Assembly (NCBI GenBank): GCA_021792015.1
Contig: JAJYVM010000282.1
Coordinates: forward strand, 1 to 5,459
Direction: 5' to 3'
Length of the DNA stretch: 5,459 nt
DNA from: Bacillota bacterium
Lineage (GTDB): Bacteria > Bacillota > Sulfobacillia > RBS10-35 > JAJYVM01
In this document: piece by piece, positions 1-5,459 of the stretch
Position numbering within the stretch: position 1 is the first letter of the stretch
Layout: every line of letters starts with the position of its first letter
The notes under the pieces: generated by a model
Database searches by the model: none
Told to the model about the DNA's origin: nothing
The model's input: the letters and a program-made list of their open reading frames with translations, nothing else
Translations under genes and position numbers: made by a program

Positions 1-2
1 TG

Positions 3-1466
3 GTGTTCGTCCTGGTCGGCGGCGCCATCGCCTGGCTCGTCGGCATGAGCGGGTGGCCGCTCCGCCCGCGGGCCCCGGAAGCCGCGGCCGTGCGCGACGC
101 ATACCGCGCCGTGGCCGCATCCTTCGGCTCCGGGTCGGACGGGCGCGCGCCCCACCACGCCATGGAGGCTGTCGCGGCGGCGGTGGACGCGACGACCTGG
201 GGAAGCCGGCGCGACGCGGCGGGCAGCGGCCGGCTGCGTGCGCTGGCGCGCGGGGCAGGGGGGATCCTGCTCGCCGGCGTCGGTCTGATCGCCGAAACCG
301 GCGCACCCCTGCCCGCCGCGGTCCGCCGCTCCGTCGCGGCCATGGGCAGGCTGGCATGGCCGGGGAAGGACCGGGCGCCGGCCGCCGACGAAGCCGCCGC
401 CGCGCTGGGCCCGCTGGCCCGCACCCGCGCCGGCGCGCACTTTGTGGAGGTTGCGGCGAAGGCGGCGCGGGCTGGGTCGGCGTCGCCGGAGGCGGCGTCC
501 GAGGCATCGCGCGAGGCCGTGCCCGGGGCGGTGCCCGCACCGGTACCCGCACCGGTACCCGCACCGGACATCCTCGCCTCCGTGCTTGGCCCGTCGCCGC
601 TGCTGCCGTTCAGCACGCTGCGAATCGGGATCGCCGTGGCGGCCTCCGTGGCGGTCGCGGGTCTCCTGGGCATGTCCCACATCTACTGGGTACCCCTCAC
701 GTGCGCGACCGTGCTGCAGGGCGAGACGGTCCTGGTCCTCACGCGGCGCGCGATCCAGCGGGTGGTGGGGACGGTGGCGGGGCTGCTGCTGGCGGGCGCG
801 CTGCTGGCCGTTCTCCACATGCCGCCGGCCGCGGCGCTGGCCGTGGTCGTCGTGCTGCAGGCCCTGATGCTGATGGTGATCGCCAAGAACTACGCCCTCG
901 CCGTGGCCTTCGTGACAGCCTTCGCCTTCATGATCCTGAGCGTCATCAGCCCGGCGCCCGCCGGGCCCCTGGTGCTTGCCCGTCTGCGCGACACCCTCCT
1001 GGGCGTGGCCGTGGCGCTCGCCGCCACCTACCTGCTGTGGCCGCGCGTGTCGTCCAGGCGGCTGCCCGCGGCTCTGGCCACCCTGATCGCCCGCGGCGGC
1101 GACCTCCTGACCGACCTGATGGCCGGCGTCCCGGGCGCGTGGGCGCGTCAGGCCCCGCTTGTCACGGCCATCCGGCGCGCGGAGGCGGTGGCGCAGGACG
1201 CGCGGGCCGAGGTCCCGCCGCCGAGGACGGTCGAGGCGCTGATGCCGGGTGTTGCCGCCGCGGAGCGCCTGGGCTACCTGCTGCTGGCGGCGCAGGCTTG
1301 CGGGGTCTCCCTGAATGGCCACGATGGCACAGCCCGCCGCGCGCGGGCCATCACGGACGCGGCGGCGCGGCAGGCGGGCGCCGGCCGCCCGCCGGAAGCC
1401 GACCTCCCGGTGCCCGACACCTGGCCGCCGGTCGAGCGGGAGCTGCGCGCCCTCACCCGGCTCTGA
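3..1466 (+). CDS. FUSC-family inner-membrane transporter, C-terminal part (5' truncated by window edge)
   Basis: The visible 487 residues match the C-terminal half of FUSC/YccS-like inner-membrane proteins, a group that includes aromatic-acid and fusaric-acid exporters. Residues 1-22 end a membrane helix with a W-P-L-R-P exit like that of the family's first membrane bundle, so the gene almost certainly begins upstream. The GTG at position 3 is just the first in-frame start-like codon. Residues about 25-170 are Ala/Arg-rich and probably helical and cytoplasmic. A VPAP repeat linker follows (177-188). Residues 206-347 form the FUSC_2-type module of about six membrane segments: 206-226, 228-240 (IYWVPLTCATVLQ), 254-273, 276-294, 297-317 and 329-346 (ending YLLWP). 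The R-R-A-I-Q-R-V-V-G-T and L-R-D-T-L-L-G motifs are typical. Residues 348-487 are a soluble helical tail. The substrate cannot be told from the sequence. No partner membrane-fusion protein gene is visible. Family call good; exact subfamily uncertain. Confidence 0.88.
   Translation: MFVLVGGAIAWLVGMSGWPLRPRAPEAAAVRDAYRAVAASFGSGSDGRAPHHAMEAVAAAVDATTWGSRRDAAGSGRLRALARGAGGILLAGVGLIAETGAPLPAAVRRSVAAMGRLAWPGKDRAPAADEAAAALGPLARTRAGAHFVEVAAKAARAGSASPEAASEASREAVPGAVPAPVPAPVPAPDILASVLGPSPLLPFSTLRIGIAVAASVAVAGLLGMSHIYWVPLTCATVLQGETVLVLTRRAIQRVVGTVAGLLLAGALLAVLHMPPAAALAVVVVLQALMLMVIAKNYALAVAFVTAFAFMILSVISPAPAGPLVLARLRDTLLGVAVALAATYLLWPRVSSRRLPAALATLIARGGDLLTDLMAGVPGAWARQAPLVTAIRRAEAVAQDARAEVPPPRTVEALMPGVAAAERLGYLLLAAQACGVSLNGHDGTARRARAITDAAARQAGAGRPPEADLPVPDTWPPVERELRALTRL
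531..566 (+). repeat. Three 12-bp tandem repeats encoding (VPAP)3 linker
   Basis: Three direct head-to-tail copies of a GTRCCCGCACCG unit lie in frame inside the FUSC gene. The first copy reads GTGCCC and the next two read GTACCC; they are otherwise identical. They encode residues 177-188, Val-Pro-Ala-Pro three times, just before the second membrane bundle. A Pro/Ala stretch of this kind is a stiff extended linker. The near-perfect identity, including the shared wobble base in copies 2 and 3, suggests recent slippage or duplication. Confidence 0.85.
1403..1426 (+). repeat. Direct repeat A, copy 1 (3' end of FUSC gene)
   Basis: This 24-bp stretch encodes part of the FUSC C-terminus (D-L-P-V-P-D-T-W). 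It recurs at 1611-1634 with 22 of 24 identical bases by manual alignment. The upstream flank also resembles the second copy: both carry a P-E-A coding stretch, with about 6 extra bases in copy 2. Confidence 0.6.
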
Positions 1467-1480
1467 GCCGCCGCGACAGA
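1467..1480 (+). repeat. Direct repeat B, copy 1 (immediately after FUSC stop)
   Basis: The 14 bases GCCGCCGCGACAGA follow directly on the FUSC TGA. They recur exactly at 1681-1694. The next bases (AGC here, GGC there) extend the match to 16 of 17. The spacing of 214 bp nearly equals that of repeat A (208 bp), so the two pairs are in the same order and register. Confidence 0.6.
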
Positions 1481-1492
1481 AGCACGTCTTCG

Positions 1493-1506
1493 GTGGCCTG
1501 CGCCAC
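1493..1506 (+). terminator. Weak hairpin after the FUSC gene
   Basis: GTGGC and GCCAC (1493-1497 and 1502-1506) can pair around a CTGC loop, 26 bases after the FUSC stop codon. The stem is only 5 bp and no T-run follows, so it is not a convincing intrinsic terminator. It is recorded as the nearest hairpin to the transcript end. A longer but interrupted pairing (ACCCG at 1513-1517 with CGGGT at 1531-1535) follows closely and could contribute. Confidence 0.2.
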
Positions 1507-1540
1507 ACCCTCACCCGAGCCCGGGCCCGCCGGGTCGGAG

Positions 1541-1561
1541 GCGGCCAACGGCGGCACCCGC
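1541..1561 (+). repeat. Direct repeat C, copy 1
   Basis: This 21-bp stretch matches 1651-1671 at 17 of 21 positions, including an exact 11-base core, GCGGCACCCGC. Spacing is 110 bp, about half that of repeats A and B, which hints at more than one round of local duplication. Confidence 0.4.
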
Positions 1562-1610
1562 GACCCGCACCGGCGTTCGCCTCTGCGCGCGAGCCGGAGG
1601 CGCTGGCCCT

Positions 1611-1634
1611 CCTCCCGCTGCCCGACACCCGGCC
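1611..1634 (+). repeat. Direct repeat A, copy 2 (intergenic)
   Basis: This is the second copy of repeat A, 208 bp downstream of the first. In the matching frame it would read L-L-P-L-P-D-T-R against D-L-P-V-P-D-T-W in the FUSC tail, with P-E-A preceding both. It may be a remnant of a duplicated FUSC 3' end. Chance similarity in GC-rich DNA is possible but less likely given the collinear repeat B. Confidence 0.55.
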
Positions 1635-1650
1635 TCCCTTTACCGCTCCC

Positions 1651-1671
1651 ACGCCCAATAGCGGCACCCGC
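1651..1671 (+). repeat. Direct repeat C, copy 2
   Basis: This is the second copy of the 21-bp degenerate repeat with the GCGGCACCCGC core. It lies between repeat A copy 2 and repeat B copy 2. Confidence 0.4.
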
Positions 1672-1680
1672 ACCTGCTGC

Positions 1681-1694
1681 GCCGCCGCGACAGA
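1681..1694 (+). repeat. Direct repeat B, copy 2
   Basis: This is an exact 14-base copy of the sequence that follows the FUSC stop codon. Together with repeat A copy 2 it outlines a segment at about 1591-1697 that is collinear with about 1391-1484. The sequence between the two anchors (about 1635-1680) is much less similar. Confidence 0.6.
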
Positions 1695-1866
1695 GGCGCC
1701 GGCTGGTGCGCCCGTGAGGGCAGGAACCTCCCGCCGCGTCCGCGAAGCGCCACCCATGGCCCTCCGCCGGCGGTCACCAACGGCCCGGCGGAACGGCCTG
1801 GCAGCGTGATCCCCGCCGCCGGCCAGCCCCGGGCCCGCTCGCACCGCGCCCCTGGCTCCCGCCGAA

Positions 1867-1874
1867 GAGGAGGT
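1867..1874 (+). promoter_or_regulatory. Strong Shine-Dalgarno for the S9 peptidase
   Basis: GAGGAGGT is an excellent anti-16S match ending 10 bases before the ATG at 1885. The other in-frame ATG at 1900 would sit about 25 bases away, so this site fixes the start at 1885. It is the only strong ribosome-binding site in the window. Confidence 0.8.
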
Positions 1875-1884
1875 TTGCCGCCTG

Positions 1885-3855
1885 ATGGCGCGCCACGCCA
1901 TGCGCATCGAGGATCTGCTGGACTTCCGCTTCCCCGGCGACGTCCAGCTCGCCCCGGACGGCCGCAGTGCCGCCCTGGTGCTCTCCGAGTTCGACCGGGA
2001 GCGCAATGGCTACCGGAGCGCCATCTGGCTGGCCGGCCTGGAGTCGGCGACCCCGCGCCGCCTGACCTGGAGCGGCCGCCGCGACCGCCAGCCGCGCTGG
2101 TCGCCGGACGGCCGCCGCCTGGCCTTCCTCTCCGACCGCGCCGGCGAGGACCAGGTCTGGGTCCTGGACCTTGCCGCCGGCGGCGAGGCGCGCCAGCTGA
2201 CGGCGCGCAAGGGCGGGGTGTCCGCCTTCGCGTGGTCGCCGGAAGGCGGCCGCCTGGTGCTGGTCGGCCGCGACCCCCGCCCCGAGCCGCCCGCCACGCC
2301 CGGGCCCGACGCCCGCTACATCACCCGTCTGCGGTACAAGGCCAACGGCGAGGGCTACCGCGACGACCGCCGCGCCCACCTGTACGTCGCCGACGCCGCC
2401 TCCGGCGAGGCGCGCCAGTTGACCTCCGGCCCCTGGGACGACGGCGACCCGGCCTGGTCCCCTGACGGGACCACCATCGCCTTCACGTCGGCCCGCGGCG
2501 ACGAGGCCGACCCCTGGTTCGGCACCGATCTCTACGCCATCCCGGCCGCCGGTGGGGATGCGCGCATCCTGGTCAGCAAGTCCGGCGGCATCAGCTCGCC
2601 GGCCTACGCGCCCGATGGGCGCCAGATCGCGTTCCTGGCCGCCGCCGGCAAGAACAGCGGCGAGAACGTCAGCATCTGGCTGGTGTCCGCGCAGGGCGGC
2701 GAGGCCAGCTGCCTGACGGCGGGCTTCGACCAGCACGCCGGCTGCGCCGTGGGCTCCGACCTCCGCCGCGACGCCGGTGGCGCCGGCCCCGACTGGATCG
2801 AGGGCGGCCGCGCCCTGCTGGCCATCTTCGCCGACGGCCCCGCCGCCCGCGTGTACCGCATCGACGCCGCGACGGGCGCCGCGACTGTGGCCGCCGGCAG
2901 CGGCGCTGTCGCCGTCTCCTCCTTCTCGGCCTCATCCGACGGCCGCCTGGTGGCCGGGATCTGCGGCGATGCCCTGCACCCGGCGGAGGCCTGGGCCTGG
3001 GCCGGCGGCGACCCGCGCCCGCTCTCGGCGTTCAACGCCGACGTCCTGGCCAACCTCGAGCTGGCGGCGCCGGAGCACGTCCCGTTCAAGAGCTTCGACG
3101 GGCAGCAAATCGACGCGTGGGTCCTGCGCCCCGTGGGCGCCGCGCCCGGCAGCCGCAGCCCGCTGGTCATCGAGGTCCACGGCGGTCCGCACGCGGCATA
3201 CGGCCACGGCATCTTCCACGAGTTCCAGGTGCTGGCGGCCCTCGGTTACGGCGTCCTCTACACGAACCCGCGCGGCAGCATCGGCTACGGCGAGGCCTTC
3301 ACGCAGGCCTGCGTCGGCGACTGGGGCGGCGGCGACTACCAGGACGTCATGGCCGCCGCCGACATGGCCTGCACATGGGACTGGGTGGACCCCGCGCGCC
3401 TCGGCATCACCGGCGGCAGTTACGGCGGCTTCATGACCAACTGGGTGATCGGCCACACCACGCGCTTTGCCGCTGCCGTCACCATGCGCAGCGTCGTCAA
3501 CTTCTTCACCAAGTACGGCGTCTCGGACAACGGCTGGATGCACAACTCGCGCGAGCTGGGCGGCGCCGACCTCTGGGACGACGAGGAGACGCTGTTTTTC
3601 CGCTCGCCCCTGCGCTACGCGCGCAACGTGCGCACGCCGACGCTGATCATCCACAGCGACGAGGACTACCGCTGCCCGCTGCCCGAGGGTGAGCAGCTGT
3701 ACGTGGCCCTGCGCCGCCTGGGCGTGCCGACGGCGTTCGTGCGCTTCACGGGGGAAAACCACGAGCTGTCGCGCGCCGGCAAGCCGGCCAACCGCCTGGA
3801 GCGCCTGCGGCAGATGACGGCGTGGTTCGACCGGCACCTGCGCCCACGGGCCTGA
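1885..3855 (+). CDS. S9 family peptidase (prolyl oligopeptidase / acylaminoacyl-peptidase, S9C type)
   Basis: This complete 656-residue serine peptidase of the DAP2/acylaminoacyl-peptidase group would cleave short peptides or remove N-blocked residues in the cytoplasm. No signal peptide is present. Residues about 6-390 form a TolB/WD40-like beta-propeller with repeated (S/A)PDG-type turns at 23-26, 73-76, 118-121 (SPEG), 192-195, 242-245 and 350-353. This propeller gates access so that only oligopeptides enter. Residues about 396-656 form the alpha/beta-hydrolase. It shows the HGGP oxyanion loop (432-435), NPRGS, nucleophile Ser512 in GGSYGGF, Asp594 in HSDEDYR and His626 in GENHELS. The triad is intact and the ELSRxGKP ending is typical of S9C. 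Length is normal for the family. The ATG at 1885 is supported by a strong Shine-Dalgarno. The LysE-type gene follows after 82 bp on the same strand. Exact specificity (acyl-peptide versus dipeptidyl) cannot be read from sequence. Confidence 0.95.
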   Translation: MARHAMRIEDLLDFRFPGDVQLAPDGRSAALVLSEFDRERNGYRSAIWLAGLESATPRRLTWSGRRDRQPRWSPDGRRLAFLSDRAGEDQVWVLDLAAGGEARQLTARKGGVSAFAWSPEGGRLVLVGRDPRPEPPATPGPDARYITRLRYKANGEGYRDDRRAHLYVADAASGEARQLTSGPWDDGDPAWSPDGTTIAFTSARGDEADPWFGTDLYAIPAAGGDARILVSKSGGISSPAYAPDGRQIAFLAAAGKNSGENVSIWLVSAQGGEASCLTAGFDQHAGCAVGSDLRRDAGGAGPDWIEGGRALLAIFADGPAARVYRIDAATGAATVAAGSGAVAVSSFSASSDGRLVAGICGDALHPAEAWAWAGGDPRPLSAFNADVLANLELAAPEHVPFKSFDGQQIDAWVLRPVGAAPGSRSPLVIEVHGGPHAAYGHGIFHEFQVLAALGYGVLYTNPRGSIGYGEAFTQACVGDWGGGDYQDVMAAADMACTWDWVDPARLGITGGSYGGFMTNWVIGHTTRFAAAVTMRSVVNFFTKYGVSDNGWMHNSRELGGADLWDDEETLFFRSPLRYARNVRTPTLIIHSDEDYRCPLPEGEQLYVALRRLGVPTAFVRFTGENHELSRAGKPANRLERLRQMTAWFDRHLRPRA

Positions 3856-3902
3856 CGACACCGATGCGCGTGTGTGAGGCGCGCGCCCGGAGCCAGAGAA
3901 GG

Positions 3903-3916
3903 CGGCAGGCCTGCCG
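3903..3916. promoter_or_regulatory. 14-bp perfect palindrome upstream of the LysE-type gene
   Basis: CGGCAGGCCTGCCG is a perfect inverted repeat with no spacer. It sits 47 bases after the peptidase stop and 21 bases before the exporter ATG. It could be an operator for a dimeric regulator; LysE-type genes are often controlled by LysR- or Lrp-type proteins, although none is encoded here. As RNA it could form only a short hairpin, and no T-run follows, so a classical terminator is unlikely. Confidence 0.35.
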
Positions 3917-3937
3917 GACGCAGTCCGCGCCCAAACG

Positions 3938-4522
3938 ATGATCGACGGCCGGTTTCTGGCCTTTGTGGGCGTTGCCGCCCTGCTCATCGTGATCCCCGGT
4001 CCCGATATGGCCCTGGTGGCCGCCAGTGCCGTGGCGGGCGGGAGGCGGGCCGCCTTCGCCGCCGCCCGTGGCATCGGCGTTGGCATTGCCGTCTGGGGCG
4101 CGGCCGTGGGGCTGGGCGTCGCCGCGGTCATGCAGGCCTCGCCGGTGCTGTTCACGGCCCTGCGGTTGGTCGGGGGCGCCTACCTCGTCCACCTCGGCGT
4201 GCGGCAGCTGCGGGCGCGGCAGGGCGCGGCCCTCCGCCCGCGAGCCGGCAGCCCCTTCGTGCAGGGACTGGTCGGCAACCTCCTCAACCCCAAGGCGGCC
4301 GTCATCTTCCTCACCATCGTGCCGCAGTTTCTGCGGGCCGGGGACCCGGCCACGCGCATCCTGGCCATGACCGGCGCCTTCGAGGTCATGATCCTGCTCT
4401 GGCTGCACCTCTTCGGCATCGGCATCGCCCGGCTCGGGGGGGTCCTGGCGCGGCGGCTGCGGGTGGCGACGGGGGTCGTTCTGATCGCCCTCGGGGTGCG
4501 GCTGGCCGTCGCGCGTGCCTAA
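3938..4522 (+). CDS. LysE/RhtB-family amino-acid exporter
   Basis: This complete 194-residue inner-membrane protein belongs to the LysE translocator family, whose members export amino acids (lysine, homoserine, threonine, leucine and relatives) using the proton motive force. Six hydrophobic segments are visible at about 5-27, 44-64, 69-88, 111-131, 141-163 and 175-192. The family signature PGPD is at 20-23 at the end of the first helix. The conserved N-L-L-N-P-K-A stretch is at 114-120, and the loop at about 91-108 is basic. Length is close to the usual value of about 205. ATG 3938 is the first ATG or GTG after an in-frame TGA at 3875, and it leaves just the expected residues before PGPD. No good Shine-Dalgarno precedes it, so initiation may be weak or leaderless. 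The gene follows the S9 peptidase by 82 bp and may share its transcript. Its stop overlaps the convergent propeller gene. The substrate cannot be told from sequence. Confidence 0.93.
   Translation: MIDGRFLAFVGVAALLIVIPGPDMALVAASAVAGGRRAAFAAARGIGVGIAVWGAAVGLGVAAVMQASPVLFTALRLVGGAYLVHLGVRQLRARQGAALRPRAGSPFVQGLVGNLLNPKAAVIFLTIVPQFLRAGDPATRILAMTGAFEVMILLWLHLFGIGIARLGGVLARRLRVATGVVLIALGVRLAVARA
4519..4522. other. Tail-to-tail stop codon overlap (CTAA)
   Basis: The plus-strand exporter gene ends with TAA at 4520-4522, and the minus-strand propeller gene ends with TAG read from 4521-4519. The four bases CTAA serve both stops. There is no intergenic space for a terminator, so each transcript must end inside the opposite gene or by a factor-dependent route. 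Confidence 0.9.
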
Positions 4523-5457
4523 GGCCGCCAGCGCAGCAGCCGGTTTCTGCCCTGGTCGACGATGACGAGGCTTCCATCCGGGGCGGCGGCCATGCCCTGC
4601 GGGTTGGCGAGGCCGCCCAGGACCTGGCGCACCCGCGGCGCCACCTCCCAGATGGCGCCGGACAGCGCGTTCACGTAGATCCGGCCGCCCGTGGCCACGA
4701 TGTCGTCCGGCTCGGAGAGGCGGGCGGCGACGGTGCCGCCGAGCAGCACGCGGCCGCCGGTCTCATCGACGATGCCGTAGCCGCCGGACGGCAGGCGCAT
4801 GGCGTCCGTCGGGCGGCCGAGGCCGCCGGGAATCAGCACGCGCGTGGCGCCGCTGCGGGGGTCGATCGCCAGCAGCCGGCCGCTCGGGCTGTCCGGCACC
4901 AGCAGCGACTGGGTGGCCGGATCCCAGCCCAGGCCGTCCACGCCGAGCCGGTCGGTGTGGTTGGGGACGGCGGCGATGATTGTGACGGCGCCCGTGGCCG
5001 GGTCGACGCGCACGATGTCGTTTCGGCCCTGCTGGGCCACGGCCAGGCTGCCGTCGGGCAGCACCACGATCCCCTCGGGGTCGGACAGGCCCTGGGCGAT
5101 GGCGGTGGGGCGGCCGCCGCCAGGGGGCATGCGTCCGATGCGGCCCCCGGCGAAGTCGCTGAAGTAGATCGTGCCGTCGGGGGCGACGGCGATGTCGTCC
5201 GGCTGGCCGAAGCCGGGTCCGAGGACCGTGGGCGGGGCGGGGGTCGCGGGGGCCGTGGCGGTCGCCGTGGCCGCGGCTGACGCGGTCCCGGCCGGGGCTG
5301 TCGTGGTCGCGGGGGCTGTGGTGGTCACCGGGGCAGGGTTGGCCGCTGGGGCAGTGGTCGCCGGGGCCAGGTTGGTTGCCGGGGCTGTGCTGCCCCGGCC
5401 GGTGGCGCTCGCCGTCGCGGAGGGTGGCGGCGCTGCCGCCGTCGCCGAGGGCGTCAC
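4519..5457 (-). CDS. NHL/SMP-30-like six-bladed beta-propeller protein with Ala/Thr/Pro linker (5' truncated by window edge)
   Basis: The visible 312 residues end with a complete propeller. Residues 1-77 are a linker made almost wholly of Ala, Thr, Pro and Ser. Residues about 85-312 contain six blades, each with a (x)P-(D/E/Q)-(D/G)-I/M-like strand, a turn (often APDG or LPDG), an I-Y-F-S-D or V-D strand and an arginine-rich outer strand. Blades lie at about 85-121, 125-163, 170-210, 212-244, 247-280 and 283-312. This is the NHL / SMP-30 / strictosidine-synthase-like fold. The protein stops right after the last blade with no C-terminal anchor. A long low-complexity linker before a propeller is typical of an exported protein tethered at its N-terminus, and the visible part has no cysteine, but the expected signal peptide or lipobox is off the right edge. 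The GTG at 5457 is not a supported start. No catalytic residues can be assigned; it may bind ligands or proteins. It is convergent with the exporter gene. Confidence 0.82.
   Translation of the reverse strand: MTPSATAAAPPPSATASATGRGSTAPATNLAPATTAPAANPAPVTTTAPATTTAPAGTASAAATATATAPATPAPPTVLGPGFGQPDDIAVAPDGTIYFSDFAGGRIGRMPPGGGRPTAIAQGLSDPEGIVVLPDGSLAVAQQGRNDIVRVDPATGAVTIIAAVPNHTDRLGVDGLGWDPATQSLLVPDSPSGRLLAIDPRSGATRVLIPGGLGRPTDAMRLPSGGYGIVDETGGRVLLGGTVAARLSEPDDIVATGGRIYVNALSGAIWEVAPRVRQVLGGLANPQGMAAAPDGSLVIVDQGRNRLLRWRP
5227..5457 (-). repeat. Low-complexity Ala/Thr/Pro-coding tract
   Basis: This tract encodes residues 1-77 of the propeller protein and is built of imperfect short units such as APATT, APVTT and TAPATTTAPA, followed by an (A/T)n stretch. 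At the DNA level the plus strand shows reiterated GGGGCTGT, GTGGTC and GCCGGGGC blocks. Such tracts change length easily by slippage, so the linker length may vary between relatives. It is also a place where assembly errors are likely. Confidence 0.75.
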
Positions 5458-5459
5458 CA

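Larger units (their letters stand above)
1467..1884. other. Intergenic region, no supported gene; contains degenerate direct repeats
   Basis: These 418 bases separate the FUSC stop codon from the peptidase start. No reading frame here has a Shine-Dalgarno plus a recognisable protein. The longest open frame (1315-1809, plus) begins inside the FUSC gene and is Arg/Pro/Ala-rich shadow sequence. I see no tRNA-like cloverleaf. The least GC-rich patch is about 1636-1662, but no well-spaced -35/-10 pair is found there. The region carries several spaced direct repeats, listed separately. It presumably contains the peptidase promoter and the end of the FUSC transcript, but neither can be pinpointed by eye. 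Confidence 0.7.

Noticed and set aside
1639..1661. Possible promoter (TTTACC and CAATAG)
   Set aside because: The two hexamers are only 11 bases apart, far from the usual 16-18, and neither matches the consensus well.
53..1717. 554-residue plus-strand open frame overlapping the FUSC gene
   Set aside because: It is very rich in Arg, Gly, Ala and Pro without membrane or domain signatures, while the frame at 3-1466 has clear FUSC membrane segments.
1764..1773. 10-bp palindrome CCGCCGGCGG in the gap
   Set aside because: Short all-G/C palindromes are expected by chance at this composition, and nothing nearby supports a function.
1756..1809. 17-codon small open frame in the gap before the peptidase
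   Set aside because: It has no ribosome-binding site and no sign of conservation, and it is only the tail of a shadow frame that starts inside the FUSC gene.
1774..2736. 320-residue open frame on the minus strand opposite the peptidase gene
   Set aside because: It lies almost wholly antisense to a well-supported S9 peptidase gene, has no recognisable domain, and is rich in Ala/Gly/Arg/Val as expected of a shadow frame in GC-rich DNA.
2932..4155. 407-residue open frame on the minus strand spanning the peptidase end and exporter start
   Set aside because: It crosses two confident genes and their gap, has no family motifs, and is explained by the rarity of stop codons at this GC content.
3874..5280. 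468-residue open frame on the plus strand across the exporter and propeller genes
   Set aside because: It overlaps a LysE-family gene in another frame and runs antisense to the propeller gene; its Gly/Arg/Ala-rich low-complexity sequence shows no domain.

Overview
This is a very GC-rich bacterial window (well over 70% G+C by eye). It has four protein-coding genes and one sizeable intergenic gap. No rRNA, tRNA, CRISPR array, insertion sequence or phage gene is visible. The codons strongly favour G/C in third position, which also leaves long open shadow frames on both strands. The organism cannot be named securely. High GC, a cytoplasmic-type S9C acylaminoacyl-peptidase and an exported propeller protein behind a long Ala/Thr/Pro linker are all compatible with a GC-rich Chloroflexota or Actinobacteria-like bacterium, but this is a weak inference.

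Layout: (1) Positions 3-1466, plus strand, hold the C-terminal part of a FUSC-family (aromatic acid exporter/YccS-like) inner-membrane protein; the N-terminal membrane bundle lies off the left edge. (2) Positions 1467-1884 are a gap of about 420 bp without a convincing gene. It contains degenerate direct repeats, one of which resembles the 3' end of the FUSC gene. (3) Positions 1885-3855, plus strand, encode a complete 656-residue S9 prolyl-oligopeptidase-family enzyme (TolB-like beta-propeller plus alpha/beta hydrolase) with an intact Ser-Asp-His triad and a strong Shine-Dalgarno. (4) An 82-bp gap with a 14-bp perfect palindrome separates it from positions 3938-4522, plus strand, a complete LysE/RhtB-type amino-acid exporter. 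(5) Positions 4519-5457, minus strand, encode most of a six-bladed NHL/SMP-30-like beta-propeller behind an Ala/Thr/Pro linker. Its N-terminus is off the right edge, and its stop codon overlaps that of the LysE gene.

How they may fit together: the peptidase releases amino acids or N-blocked residues from oligopeptides in the cytoplasm, and the adjacent LysE-type exporter could relieve the resulting amino-acid load. This is an inference from adjacency only. The FUSC exporter and the propeller protein have no evident link to that pair. The window looks mainly like ordinary chromosomal genes. The points most worth a second look are the repeat-bearing 1467-1884 gap, the palindrome before the exporter gene and the stop-codon overlap of the convergent genes. 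I found no evidence of an undescribed multi-gene system.
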